In this document: positions 51,196 to 60,388 of the stretch, in pieces
Numbering within the stretch: position 1 is the first letter of the stretch
Layout: each line of letters begins with the position of its first letter
Source of the DNA: Burkholderia multivorans ATCC BAA-247
GTDB taxonomy: Bacteria > Pseudomonadota > Gammaproteobacteria > Burkholderiales > Burkholderiaceae
Length of the DNA: 64,000 nucleotides
Reading direction: 5' to 3'
Assembly: GCF_000959525.1 (NCBI RefSeq)
Contig: NZ_CP009830.1
Span: forward strand, 434,001-498,000
Notes under the pieces: generated by a model
What the model saw: the letters and a program-made list of their open reading frames with translations, nothing else
The model's database searches: none
Told to the model about the DNA's origin: nothing
Made by a program: the position numbers and the translations under genes

Positions 51196-53814
51196 TCACG
51201 CGCCGGACGTCGTGCGGTTCGACAGCGCCGGCGCGTAATCGGCAGCGGGCGCCGCGGCGCATGGCAAATCGAGGCTCTGCGGCGGCTGATAGCCGGAAGT
51301 TCGCTTGCGCACCGGCAGCGCGTACGACAACCGGCACGCGGATGCCGAGTCGGCTGTGCCCCACGTGACGGTAAGCTCGCCTTGCTCCGCGAGGCCGCGC
51401 GCGAAGATCTTTCCGCCCTGCCCGACGATGCCGACGTCCGCGCCCTTGCCGTCCTTCACCGCCGCACCGAACGGCAACGGCGTGCCGTCCGGCTGACGCG
51501 CGCGAATCACCGCGGAGCGGCCGTATACGGTCTTGAACGTCACCATCGGCACCGCGCCTGCGAGCGGCGCGACACGCTGGCTGGTTTCCCGCAGCTCGAC
51601 GTCCGTCGACAGCCCCTTCGGGTCGATCGTGATGTCGTTGATCGAGAACGGCGACAGATACGGGACGATCGCGTAACCGTTGCGATCGACCTGCACACCG
51701 GTCGAGTTCGTGATCCGCGCGCCGGCCGCATGCGGTGCCGACACGATCGCGAACGTCTCGCCGACCGGCTGCGACAGCGTGACGCCGCCCGGATGCGCGA
51801 CAACCGCGCCGCGCACGCCGACCGAGTACTGCTGATAGTCCGCGCTCGCGCCCATGCTGCCGCTCAGTTCGGCCAGCGCGCCGCGATACGTGAAGTTCGC
51901 ACCGCCGCTCGTCTGCGAATTGCCGAAGCCCGAGCGGTGCATCACGTTGACGCCGTATGCGAGCTTGCCGTCCGTACCGGCCGACCCCGACAGCGAGGTC
52001 TGCCATTGCGTCGACCCACGCGAATCGTGGCTGAAGTTCGTCGACACGATGGCCGGCCGCGTGCGGCCGAGCGGAATCGACAGCCCCGCATAGATCATCG
52101 TGCTCGATCCTGCGAACGCATTGCGCTGGCGCGTGGCCGACACGGTATACGCGATGTTGCGGAACGTGTTGTTGTAGCCGATCGTGTAATCGACGTCGGA
52201 GCCGCTGCGGTTCCAGTACGTGGCCGCCGATACGGTCGCGTTCACGCTGCCCCACGTGTCGCCGAACTGCTGGCTCAGCGTCAGCGATGCGCGATTGCGC
52301 TGCCGGTAGAGGCTCGACGAGCGGATGTCGGAGGCCGCCTGATCCCGCGCGCGCATCGCGTCGTTCAGCCCGAAGAAGCCGTTCGTCGAATAGCGGTACG
52401 CGGCGATCGCGATGTTCGTCCCGGTGGCGGCGACCGTCTTCGCATAGCTCACGCGGACGCTTTGTCCCGAGTAGCGACGCTCGCCGGGCACCTGCGTGCT
52501 CGCGTGCGTGACGTCGGCGCCGATCGCGCCGAGCGACGTGTTCAGCACGCCGCCCAGCATTGCAGACACGTAGCCTTCGGCCACCGTCACGCCGCCGTAG
52601 CCGGTGAGCGTGTTCGTGAACCCGCGCTGCCACGTCGCCTGCATGAACAGCGGCGACGTGTTGTCGAGGTTGCGAACCGCGCCGGCCGTGAAGCTGTAGC
52701 GGTTCTGCCCCGGACGCAGCGACAGCGGGATCGCCGCGAACGGCACCGAGAACGCGTGGACGGAGCCGTCCGCTTCCGTCACGGTCACATGCAGATCGCC
52801 GCCGTAGCCGGTCGGGTACAGATCGTCGATCACGAACGCGCCCGGCGCGACCGTCGTTTCGTACAGCCGCATCCCGTTCTGCGTGATCGTGACCTTCGCG
52901 TTCGAGTTCGCGACGCCGCGCACGACCGGCGCATAACCGCGCTGGGATTCCGGCAACATCCGGTCGTCGGTGTACAGCCGAACACCGCGGAACGACGTCG
53001 AATCGAACAGATCGCCGGACGTATACGTATCGCCGACAACGAACTGCGACGACCAGCGCGCGACATCGCGCTGCAAATAGGTCGCGACGTTCTGGTAGCG
53101 CCGCCCGCCGCGATCGTCCCAGCTGAACGAACCGTTGTGCCGGAAATGCCAGCGCTGCACATTCAGGCCGCCGTCGAGACCGACGTAGCCCTGCGTGTTG
53201 CCGTGCCCGCCGCGCATCTGCGAGTGGTAGGTGTTCGCGTTGTAGCCGAGCATCGCGACCGGCACGCCGGCCGTCCACTGATCGGGACTCACGTACCCGC
53301 GCGCGCTGCGGCGCATCGCGATCTGCGGAATGCTCAGATCGAGCCGTTGCTCGCTGAAGTCGAAACTGACGGACGCGTCGGGAATGATCTGGCCGATACG
53401 CAGGCACGCCTCTTCCTGCTCGAACGTCGCGCGAATGTCCTTCGGCAGGCGTGCACGATCGACGCCGATCCGGTCGAGCAGCGCGCGGTCGAAGCACGGC
53501 TGCGCGTCGGGCGTGTTCGGGGCGGCCTTGAACGGAACGTCGGCGCGGCCGACCCAGCGGCCGTCGACGTAGATGTCCGGCGTATAGCGGCCCGGCCGCA
53601 CGACGTTGCCGCGCCCGTAGCGCGACACGTCGATCGCGCCGGCACCTTGCAGAAACGCGCTCTCGAATTCGACCTGTGCAAACTCCGTCTGCGCGACCTG
53701 GAACGTTTCACCGGGCTCGCCGGCACGCGCCTGCGCCTGCCATCCCGCGATAATGGTGAGAAGCAGTGCGCAGATAGGCTTCAGGCGCGGCTGGTTGTCT
53801 AGCCTCCGATCCAT
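51196..53814 (-). CDS. Outer-membrane usher (FimD/PapC family)
   Basis: This 872-residue usher has a signal peptide, the N-terminal domain (FESAFLQGAGAIDVSRY, PGRYTPDIYVDG), the 24-strand beta-barrel with the plug region (RGVANSNAKVTITQNG, YPTGYGGDLHVTVTEADG) and two C-terminal plug-like domains. It receives chaperone-subunit complexes and assembles the pilus. Start at 53814 (MDRRLDNQ) is preceded by GGAGAGG; in-frame ATGs at 53829 and 53838 exist. It lies between chaperone and adhesin genes on the same strand. Confidence 0.94.
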   Translation of the reverse strand: MDRRLDNQPRLKPICALLLTIIAGWQAQARAGEPGETFQVAQTEFAQVEFESAFLQGAGAIDVSRYGRGNVVRPGRYTPDIYVDGRWVGRADVPFKAAPNTPDAQPCFDRALLDRIGVDRARLPKDIRATFEQEEACLRIGQIIPDASVSFDFSEQRLDLSIPQIAMRRSARGYVSPDQWTAGVPVAMLGYNANTYHSQMRGGHGNTQGYVGLDGGLNVQRWHFRHNGSFSWDDRGGRRYQNVATYLQRDVARWSSQFVVGDTYTSGDLFDSTSFRGVRLYTDDRMLPESQRGYAPVVRGVANSNAKVTITQNGMRLYETTVAPGAFVIDDLYPTGYGGDLHVTVTEADGSVHAFSVPFAAIPLSLRPGQNRYSFTAGAVRNLDNTSPLFMQATWQRGFTNTLTGYGGVTVAEGYVSAMLGGVLNTSLGAIGADVTHASTQVPGERRYSGQSVRVSYAKTVAATGTNIAIAAYRYSTNGFFGLNDAMRARDQAASDIRSSSLYRQRNRASLTLSQQFGDTWGSVNATVSAATYWNRSGSDVDYTIGYNNTFRNIAYTVSATRQRNAFAGSSTMIYAGLSIPLGRTRPAIVSTNFSHDSRGSTQWQTSLSGSAGTDGKLAYGVNVMHRSGFGNSQTSGGANFTYRGALAELSGSMGASADYQQYSVGVRGAVVAHPGGVTLSQPVGETFAIVSAPHAAGARITNSTGVQVDRNGYAIVPYLSPFSINDITIDPKGLSTDVELRETSQRVAPLAGAVPMVTFKTVYGRSAVIRARQPDGTPLPFGAAVKDGKGADVGIVGQGGKIFARGLAEQGELTVTWGTADSASACRLSYALPVRKRTSGYQPPQSLDLPCAAAPAADYAPALSNRTTSGA

Positions 53815-53917
53815 GACTTGCCTCTCCATATTCACCACGCCCTTGTTTCGATTCGGTTGTATCGGCCGGGCAGACCCGTGCGGGCCTAACCGGTTGCGAA
53901 CGGGTCACGCCGTGCGG

Positions 53918-54658
53918 TCATTGCGCGACATCGGACTGATGGGCATGACTCGCGCCCCAGTCGTCCATGCTGCTGAACACGACCTTGCCGGCCGTAACGT
54001 CGGCGGACAGTGCGCCGTCGATCGGGAACGATGCGGTCTCGCCGGGCCGCACGAAGCCGACTCCCGCCTCGAGCGTCTTGCCGTTCGCGACGAGCGCGAT
54101 GCCGGACAGGTTGACGACGTAAGGCGTCGGGTTGGTCGCTTCGAGCACCGGACGACGCTCGGCGTCGGCCGCGATCCGCCATTTCAGTTGCGACGGCGCG
54201 TCGAGCGCATTGCCGGACAGCCCGGCCGGCCGGTACATCAGCTTCACGCGTGTGCGGAACGCGAGCTGCAGCCGGTTCGCGTCCTCATCGACCGCCGCTT
54301 TCGGCGGCACGTCGAGCACGTTCAGCCAGAACAGCGACTCCTTGTCGGCCGGCAACGGCTCTCCGGTGTGGAGGATCCGCAGCGTCTGGCCCTTGCCGCC
54401 TTCGATGCGGAAAATCGACGGGGTAATCACGAACGGGACGTCGATGCTCTCCGGGGCAGCACGTTCGTCGCCCCTGTCGATCCACGTCTGAACCAGCGCC
54501 GGACGCTTGCCGTCGTTGGTCATCTGGATCGTGACTTCCTTCTCGTTCGCGTCGAACACCACGCGCGTGCCGGACAACGTCACGCTCGCGTGTGCAAACG
54601 AAAAGCTCAGCGCGAACGTCATCCACGCGAGCAGGTGGCGGTAGGAACGTGCGTTCAT
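53918..54658 (-). CDS. Periplasmic pilus chaperone (FimC/PapD family)
   Basis: This 246-residue protein has a signal peptide (cut after AHA) and the PapD two-domain fold: SGTRVVFDANEKEVTIQMTN, the donor strand region with FVITPSIFRIEGGKGQTLRI, FWLNVLDVPP, and FRTRVKLMYRP. It protects subunits in the periplasm and hands them to the usher. GGAGAGGAAAG lies upstream of the ATG at 54658. Gene order pilin, chaperone, usher, adhesin is the standard one. Confidence 0.94.
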   Translation of the reverse strand: MNARSYRHLLAWMTFALSFSFAHASVTLSGTRVVFDANEKEVTIQMTNDGKRPALVQTWIDRGDERAAPESIDVPFVITPSIFRIEGGKGQTLRILHTGEPLPADKESLFWLNVLDVPPKAAVDEDANRLQLAFRTRVKLMYRPAGLSGNALDAPSQLKWRIAADAERRPVLEATNPTPYVVNLSGIALVANGKTLEAGVGFVRPGETASFPIDGALSADVTAGKVVFSSMDDWGASHAHQSDVAQ

Positions 54659-54770
54659 CTTTCCTCTCCTGTCATTGGTACTGCGAATCAACTGCTTGTC
54701 ACGCATTCGAAAGAGCCGACGCCGACCGGCCGCGCGAGGCGGCCGGCAACGTCAATCGACGCGTCGCGGA

Positions 54771-55355
54771 TCAGGGATACGTGAGCGAGTAAGTGACGTT
54801 CGAATTGGCCGAGCCGCCGGTGACCGGACCGGTCGCGACGTACTGCGCCGCGAATTGCAGCGTCGCAGTGCCGGTGCCATCGAGCGCGGTGTCGATGTCG
54901 GCGACCTGCACGCCCTGCATGCCGGTGTCGGCGCCGATCTTGATCGGCTGGTACTTGTCGTTCAGGATCGCGATCTCGACGCCCTTCGCGGCATCGTCAC
55001 CCGTCAGCTTCAGACGGCCGTTGCCATTGACGGTCGGCCCCGGTTCGAACGCGACCGACACCTTCTTCACCGGCGCCGGAATCACGGTCGTGCCGTCTTC
55101 GCCCTTCTTGTCGGTGGTGCAGCCCGACAGCGCGAGCGTGAACGGCGTACGGCCGGCCGTTGCACCGACGGTCGCCAGCTGGTTCGTCGCTGCGCGCGGC
55201 AGCTGCACGGTCAGATCGTTCGTGCCGCCGTTGATCTTGCAGGTGGACGCGACCACCGAGCCCTGGAAGGTGATCGTGCCTTCCGACGCGTGTGCCGCGT
55301 TCATCGCGACGAATGCCAGACCGGCTGCCGCCGTCAGGAGTGAATATTTGGTCAT
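54771..55355 (-). CDS. Major pilin subunit (FimA-like)
   Basis: This 194-residue protein has a signal peptide (cut after AHA), a type-1 pilin domain with the N-terminal donor strand (EGTITFQGSV), the disulphide pair C39/C79 and a C-terminal TYSLTYP with penultimate aromatic. It would polymerise into the shaft. It is the first structural gene; a small hairpin with T-run lies between the regulator gene and this one. Chaperone gene starts 112 bases downstream. Confidence 0.92.
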   Translation of the reverse strand: MTKYSLLTAAAGLAFVAMNAAHASEGTITFQGSVVASTCKINGGTNDLTVQLPRAATNQLATVGATAGRTPFTLALSGCTTDKKGEDGTTVIPAPVKKVSVAFEPGPTVNGNGRLKLTGDDAAKGVEIAILNDKYQPIKIGADTGMQGVQVADIDTALDGTGTATLQFAAQYVATGPVTGGSANSNVTYSLTYP

Positions 55356-55382
55356 AGAGATTTCCAGTTTCTATCGGTCAAT

Positions 55383-55405
55383 AAAAAATCGACGGTATTC
55401 GTCGA
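55383..55405 (-). terminator. Weak terminator or attenuator ahead of the pilin gene
   Basis: On the minus strand TCGAC-gaatacc-GTCGA is followed by TTTTTT, 28 bases before the pilin start. The stem is only five base pairs, so termination would be partial. A -35-like TTGACT lies upstream (about 55441-55450) without a good -10. Confidence 0.35.
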
Positions 55406-55536
55406 CCAAGCGAAGTAAATCGAAAGACTTCGTTATTCAATCAGTCAATAACTCACGCCATCCATCACCTCCCATGCGCCCGTCACGACAGCGCGCCACT
55501 CCCGATTCAATCGGTTTCTTCATAATTTCCCACCGA

Positions 55537-56193
55537 TCATGGCGATAAATCGCCAAGCCCGAGATTCATTGCACATTCGATCAGCGCGACATCGGTCTTT
55601 GCACCGAGCTTTTTCATTGCGGACGTTTTCTGCGCACTGATCGTCTGTTTACCCTTCTTCAACTGCACCGCAATTTCGCCGACCGATAGTCCGGACAAGT
55701 AAAGCCGGATAATTTCGATTTCGCGCGGCGACAGTTTTGCGATGCGGTCGCCGTTTTCGGTCGACGCATGTTCCAGCGCGGACCGCACTTTCGGCGACAG
55801 ATACTGACCGCCGCCATAACCCATGTGGATCGCGGTGACGATATGATTGACTTCGTCGAACTTGCTGACGATGCTCGACACGCCGCTTTGCAGAATCGCA
55901 TGCGCAAGAACGGGGCTTTCATGTCTTAGCAACGTCACGATCGCCATATCCGGAAACGTGCGCTTCAGATAACCGAGCAATGCCAGTCCTTCAAGATTTC
56001 CGCTGCCGCGAATCGAATAATCGAGCAGCACGACATCGCATCGCACGTTCTGCAGCGTTTCGATCAGCTCATCGGTACTTCTGCACAGTGCGGCAAGTTC
56101 GATTGCGCCTGAGTGGATCGCAACGTATTCCATTCCGGCGAGCATCAACGGCCGGTCGTTTGCAATCACGGTTCGAACGCTGAATTTATCCAT
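55537..56193 (-). CDS. LuxR-type response regulator of the pilus locus, altered acid pocket
   Basis: This 218-residue protein is a paralogue of the regulator at 6727: receiver domain with D58 (VVLLDYS) and helix-turn-helix (LSPREIEIIRLYLSGL, KQTISAQKTSAMKKLG). In the receiver the usual acidic pair is N12-D13 (IANDRP), so metal binding and phosphorylation may be weak. No kinase gene is adjacent. It is encoded just upstream of the pilin gene on the same strand, like FimZ-type pilus regulators. The DNA is AT-richer than the flanks. An inverted repeat abuts its start codon (56194-56223). Confidence 0.9.
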   Translation of the reverse strand: MDKFSVRTVIANDRPLMLAGMEYVAIHSGAIELAALCRSTDELIETLQNVRCDVVLLDYSIRGSGNLEGLALLGYLKRTFPDMAIVTLLRHESPVLAHAILQSGVSSIVSKFDEVNHIVTAIHMGYGGGQYLSPKVRSALEHASTENGDRIAKLSPREIEIIRLYLSGLSVGEIAVQLKKGKQTISAQKTSAMKKLGAKTDVALIECAMNLGLGDLSP

Positions 56194-56223
56194 GATGGTC
56201 CCCGTACAGCGATGCGGACCATC
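56194..56223 (-). promoter_or_regulatory. Inverted repeat covering the ribosome binding site of the pilus regulator
   Basis: Perfect eight-base arms, GATGGTCC and GGACCATC, flank 14 bases and directly abut the ATG on the minus strand. The downstream arm contains part of the GGGGA ribosome-binding sequence. It could be an mRNA hairpin hiding the site, or an operator for a dimeric regulator. Confidence 0.55.
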
Positions 56224-56723
56224 ATCTCGACATGTCCGCTACATCGCAGCCGCCGATCCACATGAAGTTGTTTTGAATGCGGATCGACCGAGCGAATACT
56301 ATCAATCCGTTTACAGGATGGATATGGGACAGATGCTCGATTTTTGAATAATCGATAAGACTTGTACTAACGCCGCGCAGGACCGCACCAAGCCGTATTT
56401 TCGGGAAAGCAGTCGAATGACCAGTACCGGCCGCACCGATTACCAGCGCCGATATACGGAGGATCGCCACGAAATCGGACACGTCCTAATTAATCTCAAT
56501 ATTTCGAGCAATCGTCCCATTTCCCTCGTGGAGACGCATTGCTAAGATCGCCGGCACGGCGATCGCGGCACCGATTCTCACGTGCATGCGATCGGCATTC
56601 ATCCACCCGCCCGATCCCCCGGCTTGAAAAGGGAGTCGACTCATACGAACGCCACGGCATTGTCCAGGCAGTTCCCGGATCCGGATTTCCAGGACGTTCG
56701 TCATCCTACTTGCCAGGCAGCCC
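56224..56723. other. AT-rich divergent control region
   Basis: This gene-free 500 bases separates the minus-strand pilus regulator from the plus-strand adhesin-like gene. It is clearly richer in A+T than the window average (for example near 56487-56506). It probably holds promoters for both directions, but I cannot assign a clear -35/-10 pair. Confidence 0.4.
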
Positions 56724-57641
56724 ATGAACATCATGCTCCGTATCATTCGCCCTGCGCTCGTCGTAGCGGCGCTCATCCATTCTTCGCTTGCGCTCAGTGC
56801 GAGCATCTATGCGTTCGGCAATGCCGAAATGACCGCACCCACCGGTATCGGCGTCGGCACCGTGTTCGCCCGCTACACGCTCACACCGAACGATGTATGC
56901 GGAAAGCCCGTTTGCACCATCACGCAGGTGCTTCGGTACAACAAAGGCAGCATCTGGGGTTCCCCGACGACGAGCGATTCGCTCGAAACGAATGTGCCGG
57001 GCGTCTCGGTGCAGGTCGTCCTCGACGGGAAGGTGGTCAAAGAGCGATTCAGCGGGCGTTTCTCCGGCACCGGCGAGGTTCAGTTGCTCCGGAACAGTGC
57101 GCCCATATCGAGCGGGAAATTCGCGAGCGGGTCGTTCAACACCTATTACCTCCTGACTTACGACGACGGATCGTGGGCAGGCACGAACACGTCGATCTAT
57201 CTGAACGGCAGCGTCCGGGCCATCGCCGGCGCATGCAAGATTCCGGAGGAGACGGTCCTGATGCCGACCGTCTATACGTCGCAATTCAAGGGCGTCGGTT
57301 CATCGATCGGCAAGACGCCGTTTCAGATCCGCGTGAACGATTGCCCAGCCGGTTTCAATCGCGTGGAATTCGGCTTTTACCCGACACAAGGCGTCGTTTC
57401 CGCCATACCCGGCACGCTGCAACTGGCACCCGGTTCCACGACCGCGGGCATCGGCGTGCAACTGACCGACGAAGCGGGGACGCCGGTCACGTTCCAGTCT
57501 CCTCAATTGCTGAGCGCTTACGACCGAACCGTCGGCGGAAACTATTCGATTCCGATGACGGCGTCTTACGTGCAGACCGAACCGAGCATGCAACCGGGCC
57601 CCGTCAACGCGACGATGGTCGTGCTGCTCAATTATCTTTAA
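56724..57641 (+). CDS. Second fimbrial adhesin-like protein
   Basis: This 305-residue protein has a signal peptide (cut after LSA), an N-terminal domain with a Cys pair (VCGKPVC) and a C-terminal pilin-like domain beginning near GACKIPEETVLMPTVYTSQFKGVG and ending SYVQTEP, then GPVNATMVVLLNYL. That end aligns with the tip adhesin at 50014-51096. It is encoded divergently from the pilus operon, so it may be an alternative tip or minor subunit under separate control. A weak hairpin plus TTTTT lies after the stop (57645-57668). Confidence 0.8.
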   Translation: MNIMLRIIRPALVVAALIHSSLALSASIYAFGNAEMTAPTGIGVGTVFARYTLTPNDVCGKPVCTITQVLRYNKGSIWGSPTTSDSLETNVPGVSVQVVLDGKVVKERFSGRFSGTGEVQLLRNSAPISSGKFASGSFNTYYLLTYDDGSWAGTNTSIYLNGSVRAIAGACKIPEETVLMPTVYTSQFKGVGSSIGKTPFQIRVNDCPAGFNRVEFGFYPTQGVVSAIPGTLQLAPGSTTAGIGVQLTDEAGTPVTFQSPQLLSAYDRTVGGNYSIPMTASYVQTEPSMQPGPVNATMVVLLNYL

Positions 57642-57710
57642 TCGGGCCGGACGCCTGTTTTTCTGCCGATCCCGTTTCATCCGATTCGACTAGAATGTCC
57701 GGCTCCGCCG

Positions 57711-57728
57711 ACCGAGCGATCGCTCGGT
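57711..57728. promoter_or_regulatory. Perfect 18-bp palindrome, TetR-type operator candidate
   Basis: ACCGAGCGAT-CGCTCGGT is a perfect palindrome of the style bound by TetR-family repressors. It lies 173 bases upstream of the esterase gene. No TetR gene is in the window. Confidence 0.5.
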
Positions 57729-57901
57729 ATCGGTGTTGCTGCCGTCGCGTCATTCGATGACACCGATCGTTCGTCCGGCCGTACCGACAGACGATCGCAC
57801 ACGGCACGCTGACGTTCGCGGCAGCACGACACCTGCGCTGCCTCCATCGACCTCCGCCGGCGTTCGCAGCTGTCGAGCGCGCTGCCGGCACGGAACGCGT
57901 G

Positions 57902-59056
57902 ATGCCCAGGAAAAAATCCGGCGTTCGGTTATGGCCTTTCGACCTGCGCGGCATCGCGACCGCCGCCCGGCCGAAGAAGAAACCCGCGCGGCCCGCGACG
58001 TCGGTCGCGCGCGTGGGCGCTGTGCGAACCGCCAAACGCGCGGCCGCGGCGCCCGCCGCCCGCACGTCGGTACGCGACGCACCCGGCACCTGGCTACGCT
58101 CGTTTCATTCGGCGCGCCCGGCCGCCGGACAGCTGATCAATCATCTTGCGTATGCGTTGTATCTGCCCGCCTCGGCCGCTGCCGCAGCCGGGCCGACGCG
58201 CGGTGCGATGCCGCTCGTCGTGATGCTGCACGGATGCAAGCAGACCGCCGAGTCGTTCGCGGCCGGCACGCGCATCTGCCGCGTCGCGGAGCGCGCCGGA
58301 TTTGCGGTGCTGTTTCCCGAACAGGCAAAAACCGCGCATGCGCAACGCTGCTGGAACTGGCATGGCGACGCGTCGCAGTCGGAGGCACCGGCGATCGCGT
58401 CGCTGATCGATGCGGTCGCCCGCGAGCGTGCGATCGACCGCGACCGCATCTATCTGGCCGGCATGTCGGCCGGCGCCGGGCTCGCGGCGCGGCTCGCGAT
58501 CCGCTATCCCGATCTGTTCGCGGCCGTCGGGCTGCATTCGGGCCCGGCGATCGCGCCGCCGTTGTCGACGATGGCCGCGGTCGGCCTGATGCGCCGCGGT
58601 CTGCGCGACGACCCGATCGGCGTCGCGGACGCATGCGCGGACGCTGCCGCATATCCCGGGATGCCGGCGCTGATCGTGCACGGCGCCCTCGATGCGGTCG
58701 TGGCCGACCGCAATGCGGCGCAGCTCGGCCTCGCGTTCGCGCGGCTGAACCGGCTCGTCGACGAACACGGCGCGCCGCGCGTCGGCGAGCAGCGCACGTA
58801 CGTCGAAGGGGACGCCGAATACACCGACTATCTGCGCGCCGGCCGCGCGATCGTCCGGGTGTGCGTCGTGCGCCGGCTCGCGCATGCGTGGAGCGGCGGC
58901 GATCCGCGCGAGCCGTTCCACTCGGCTACCGGGCCCGATGCGACCGCGATGTTCTGGAATTTCTTTCGGCGGCGCCGCCGCGCGCGGCCGCCGGCCCGCC
59001 TGTCGCGCACGCGAAGCGAACCGCGCGTGCGCACAGCAGGTAAGCTTGCGCGTTGA
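57902..59056 (+). CDS. Esterase of the PHB-depolymerase family
   Basis: This 384-residue alpha/beta hydrolase has the oxyanion-hole segment VVMLHGCKQT, the WNWHG motif and the nucleophile S189 in GMSAG; an Asp (ALDAVV) and a His (RLAHAWSGG) complete the triad. The first 60 residues are Lys/Arg/Ala-rich without a clear signal peptide, so location is uncertain (such proteins may be cytoplasmic or use Tat-like export). The family includes poly(3-hydroxybutyrate) depolymerases and feruloyl esterases. The ATG at 57902 is preceded by GGAACG; a GTG at 57899 is in frame. Confidence 0.85.
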   Translation: MPRKKSGVRLWPFDLRGIATAARPKKKPARPATSVARVGAVRTAKRAAAAPAARTSVRDAPGTWLRSFHSARPAAGQLINHLAYALYLPASAAAAAGPTRGAMPLVVMLHGCKQTAESFAAGTRICRVAERAGFAVLFPEQAKTAHAQRCWNWHGDASQSEAPAIASLIDAVARERAIDRDRIYLAGMSAGAGLAARLAIRYPDLFAAVGLHSGPAIAPPLSTMAAVGLMRRGLRDDPIGVADACADAAAYPGMPALIVHGALDAVVADRNAAQLGLAFARLNRLVDEHGAPRVGEQRTYVEGDAEYTDYLRAGRAIVRVCVVRRLAHAWSGGDPREPFHSATGPDATAMFWNFFRRRRRARPPARLSRTRSEPRVRTAGKLAR

Positions 59057-59116
59057 GCCGCCGAACGCCGCGTCGCCACGCGCGCCGAGCGGTACGACGA
59101 CCGCCCTGTTCCGACT

Positions 59117-60388
59117 ATGCAGACGCCCACGACGCCTTCCGAATCGCCCGCCGCCACGCATTCGTGGTGGGGAGTATGGGCCTTGGCCCTGTCCGCCTTC
59201 ATTTTCAATACCACCGAGTTCGTACCGGTCGCGCTGCTCGGTGCGATCGGCGACAGCCTTCATATGGCGCCCACCGACGTCGGATTAATGCTGACGATCT
59301 ACGCGTGGACCGTTGCGCTCACGTCGCTGCCCCTCACGCTGCTGACGCGCAAGGTCGAGCGCCGCCGGCTGCTCGTCTCGGTATTCGCGCTGTTCATTGC
59401 GAGCCATGTCGTGACCGGCGTCGCGTGGAATTTCCCGCTGCTCGTCATCGGCCGGCTCGGCATCGCCGGCGCGCACGCGGTGTTCTGGTCGATCTCGATC
59501 GCGCTCGCGGTCCGGCTCGCACCGCCCGACAAGAAAAGCCGCGCGCTCGGGCTGATCGCGACCGGCACCGCGATCGCGATGGTGGCCGGCATCCCGCTCG
59601 GCCGCGTGATCGGCGAGACGCTCGGCTGGCGGATGACGTTCCTCGCCATCGCCGCCACGGCGGTCGTCCCGCTGCTGATGCTGCGCTTTACGCTGCCTGA
59701 GCTGCCGAGCCATCGCACCGGCTCGCTCGCAAGCGTTCCGGCGCTGCTGCGCAATCCGGCGCTGATCCTGCTGTACGCGATCACGATCCTCGTCGTGTCC
59801 GCGCACTTCACGTCGTACACGTATATCGAGCCGTTCGTCCGCCACGTGAATCATGCGAGCGAGAACCGGATCACGTACATCCTCGTGCTGTTCGGCGCGG
59901 CCGGCATTCCGGCGGCCGTCTGCTTCAACCGCCTGTTTCCGGCAAGGCCAGCGCAATTCCTGCTCGGATCGATCGTCGCGACGTCGACGTGCCTGCTGAT
60001 CCTGTTCCCAAGCGCGCTCACGATCGTCACGCTGTCGGCGCACACGGTCGCATGGGGTGGCGCGATCATCTGCTTCGGTCTCGCGATGCAGGCGTGGGTG
60101 CTGAAGCTCGCGCCCGATGCGACCGACCTCGCGATGTCGATCTATTCGGCGCTGTACAACGTCGGGATCGGCGGCGGCGCGCTGCTCGGCAACCACATCG
60201 CGAACGATTTCGGGCTGCCGTGGATCGGCACGTTCGGCGGACTGCTCGGCGGGCTCGGGGCCGCGCTCTGCTGGCTCGCGTTGCGGCTGCATGCGCGGCG
60301 CGCGGCCGCGGTTGCCGATGCCGCCGCCGCGTCCGGGTCCGGGTCCGCTCGAGCAGCATCGCATCCTGCAACGCCTGCCGCCGATTGA
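59117..60388 (+). CDS. sotB: MFS sugar-efflux/multidrug transporter (SotB-like)
   Basis: This 423-residue exporter has 12 hydrophobic segments and the SotB/YdeA features: SAFIFNTTEFVPVALLGAIGDSL, LLTRKVERRRLL and GWRMTFLAIA. E. coli SotB exports arabinose and IPTG. It lies 60 bases after the esterase gene on the same strand. The Ala/Ser-rich tail is low complexity. Substrate not determinable here. Confidence 0.9.
   Translation: MQTPTTPSESPAATHSWWGVWALALSAFIFNTTEFVPVALLGAIGDSLHMAPTDVGLMLTIYAWTVALTSLPLTLLTRKVERRRLLVSVFALFIASHVVTGVAWNFPLLVIGRLGIAGAHAVFWSISIALAVRLAPPDKKSRALGLIATGTAIAMVAGIPLGRVIGETLGWRMTFLAIAATAVVPLLMLRFTLPELPSHRTGSLASVPALLRNPALILLYAITILVVSAHFTSYTYIEPFVRHVNHASENRITYILVLFGAAGIPAAVCFNRLFPARPAQFLLGSIVATSTCLLILFPSALTIVTLSAHTVAWGGAIICFGLAMQAWVLKLAPDATDLAMSIYSALYNVGIGGGALLGNHIANDFGLPWIGTFGGLLGGLGAALCWLALRLHARRAAAVADAAAASGSGSARAASHPATPAAD

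Noticed and set aside
51160-53802. Long plus-strand frame opposite the usher
   Set aside because: Composition is that of a shadow frame, while the minus strand has all usher domains.
55495-55530. CCGAT/ATCGG stem with TTTCTTC on the plus strand
   Set aside because: The stem is five base pairs and no plus-strand gene ends there; on the minus strand the T-run is on the wrong side.
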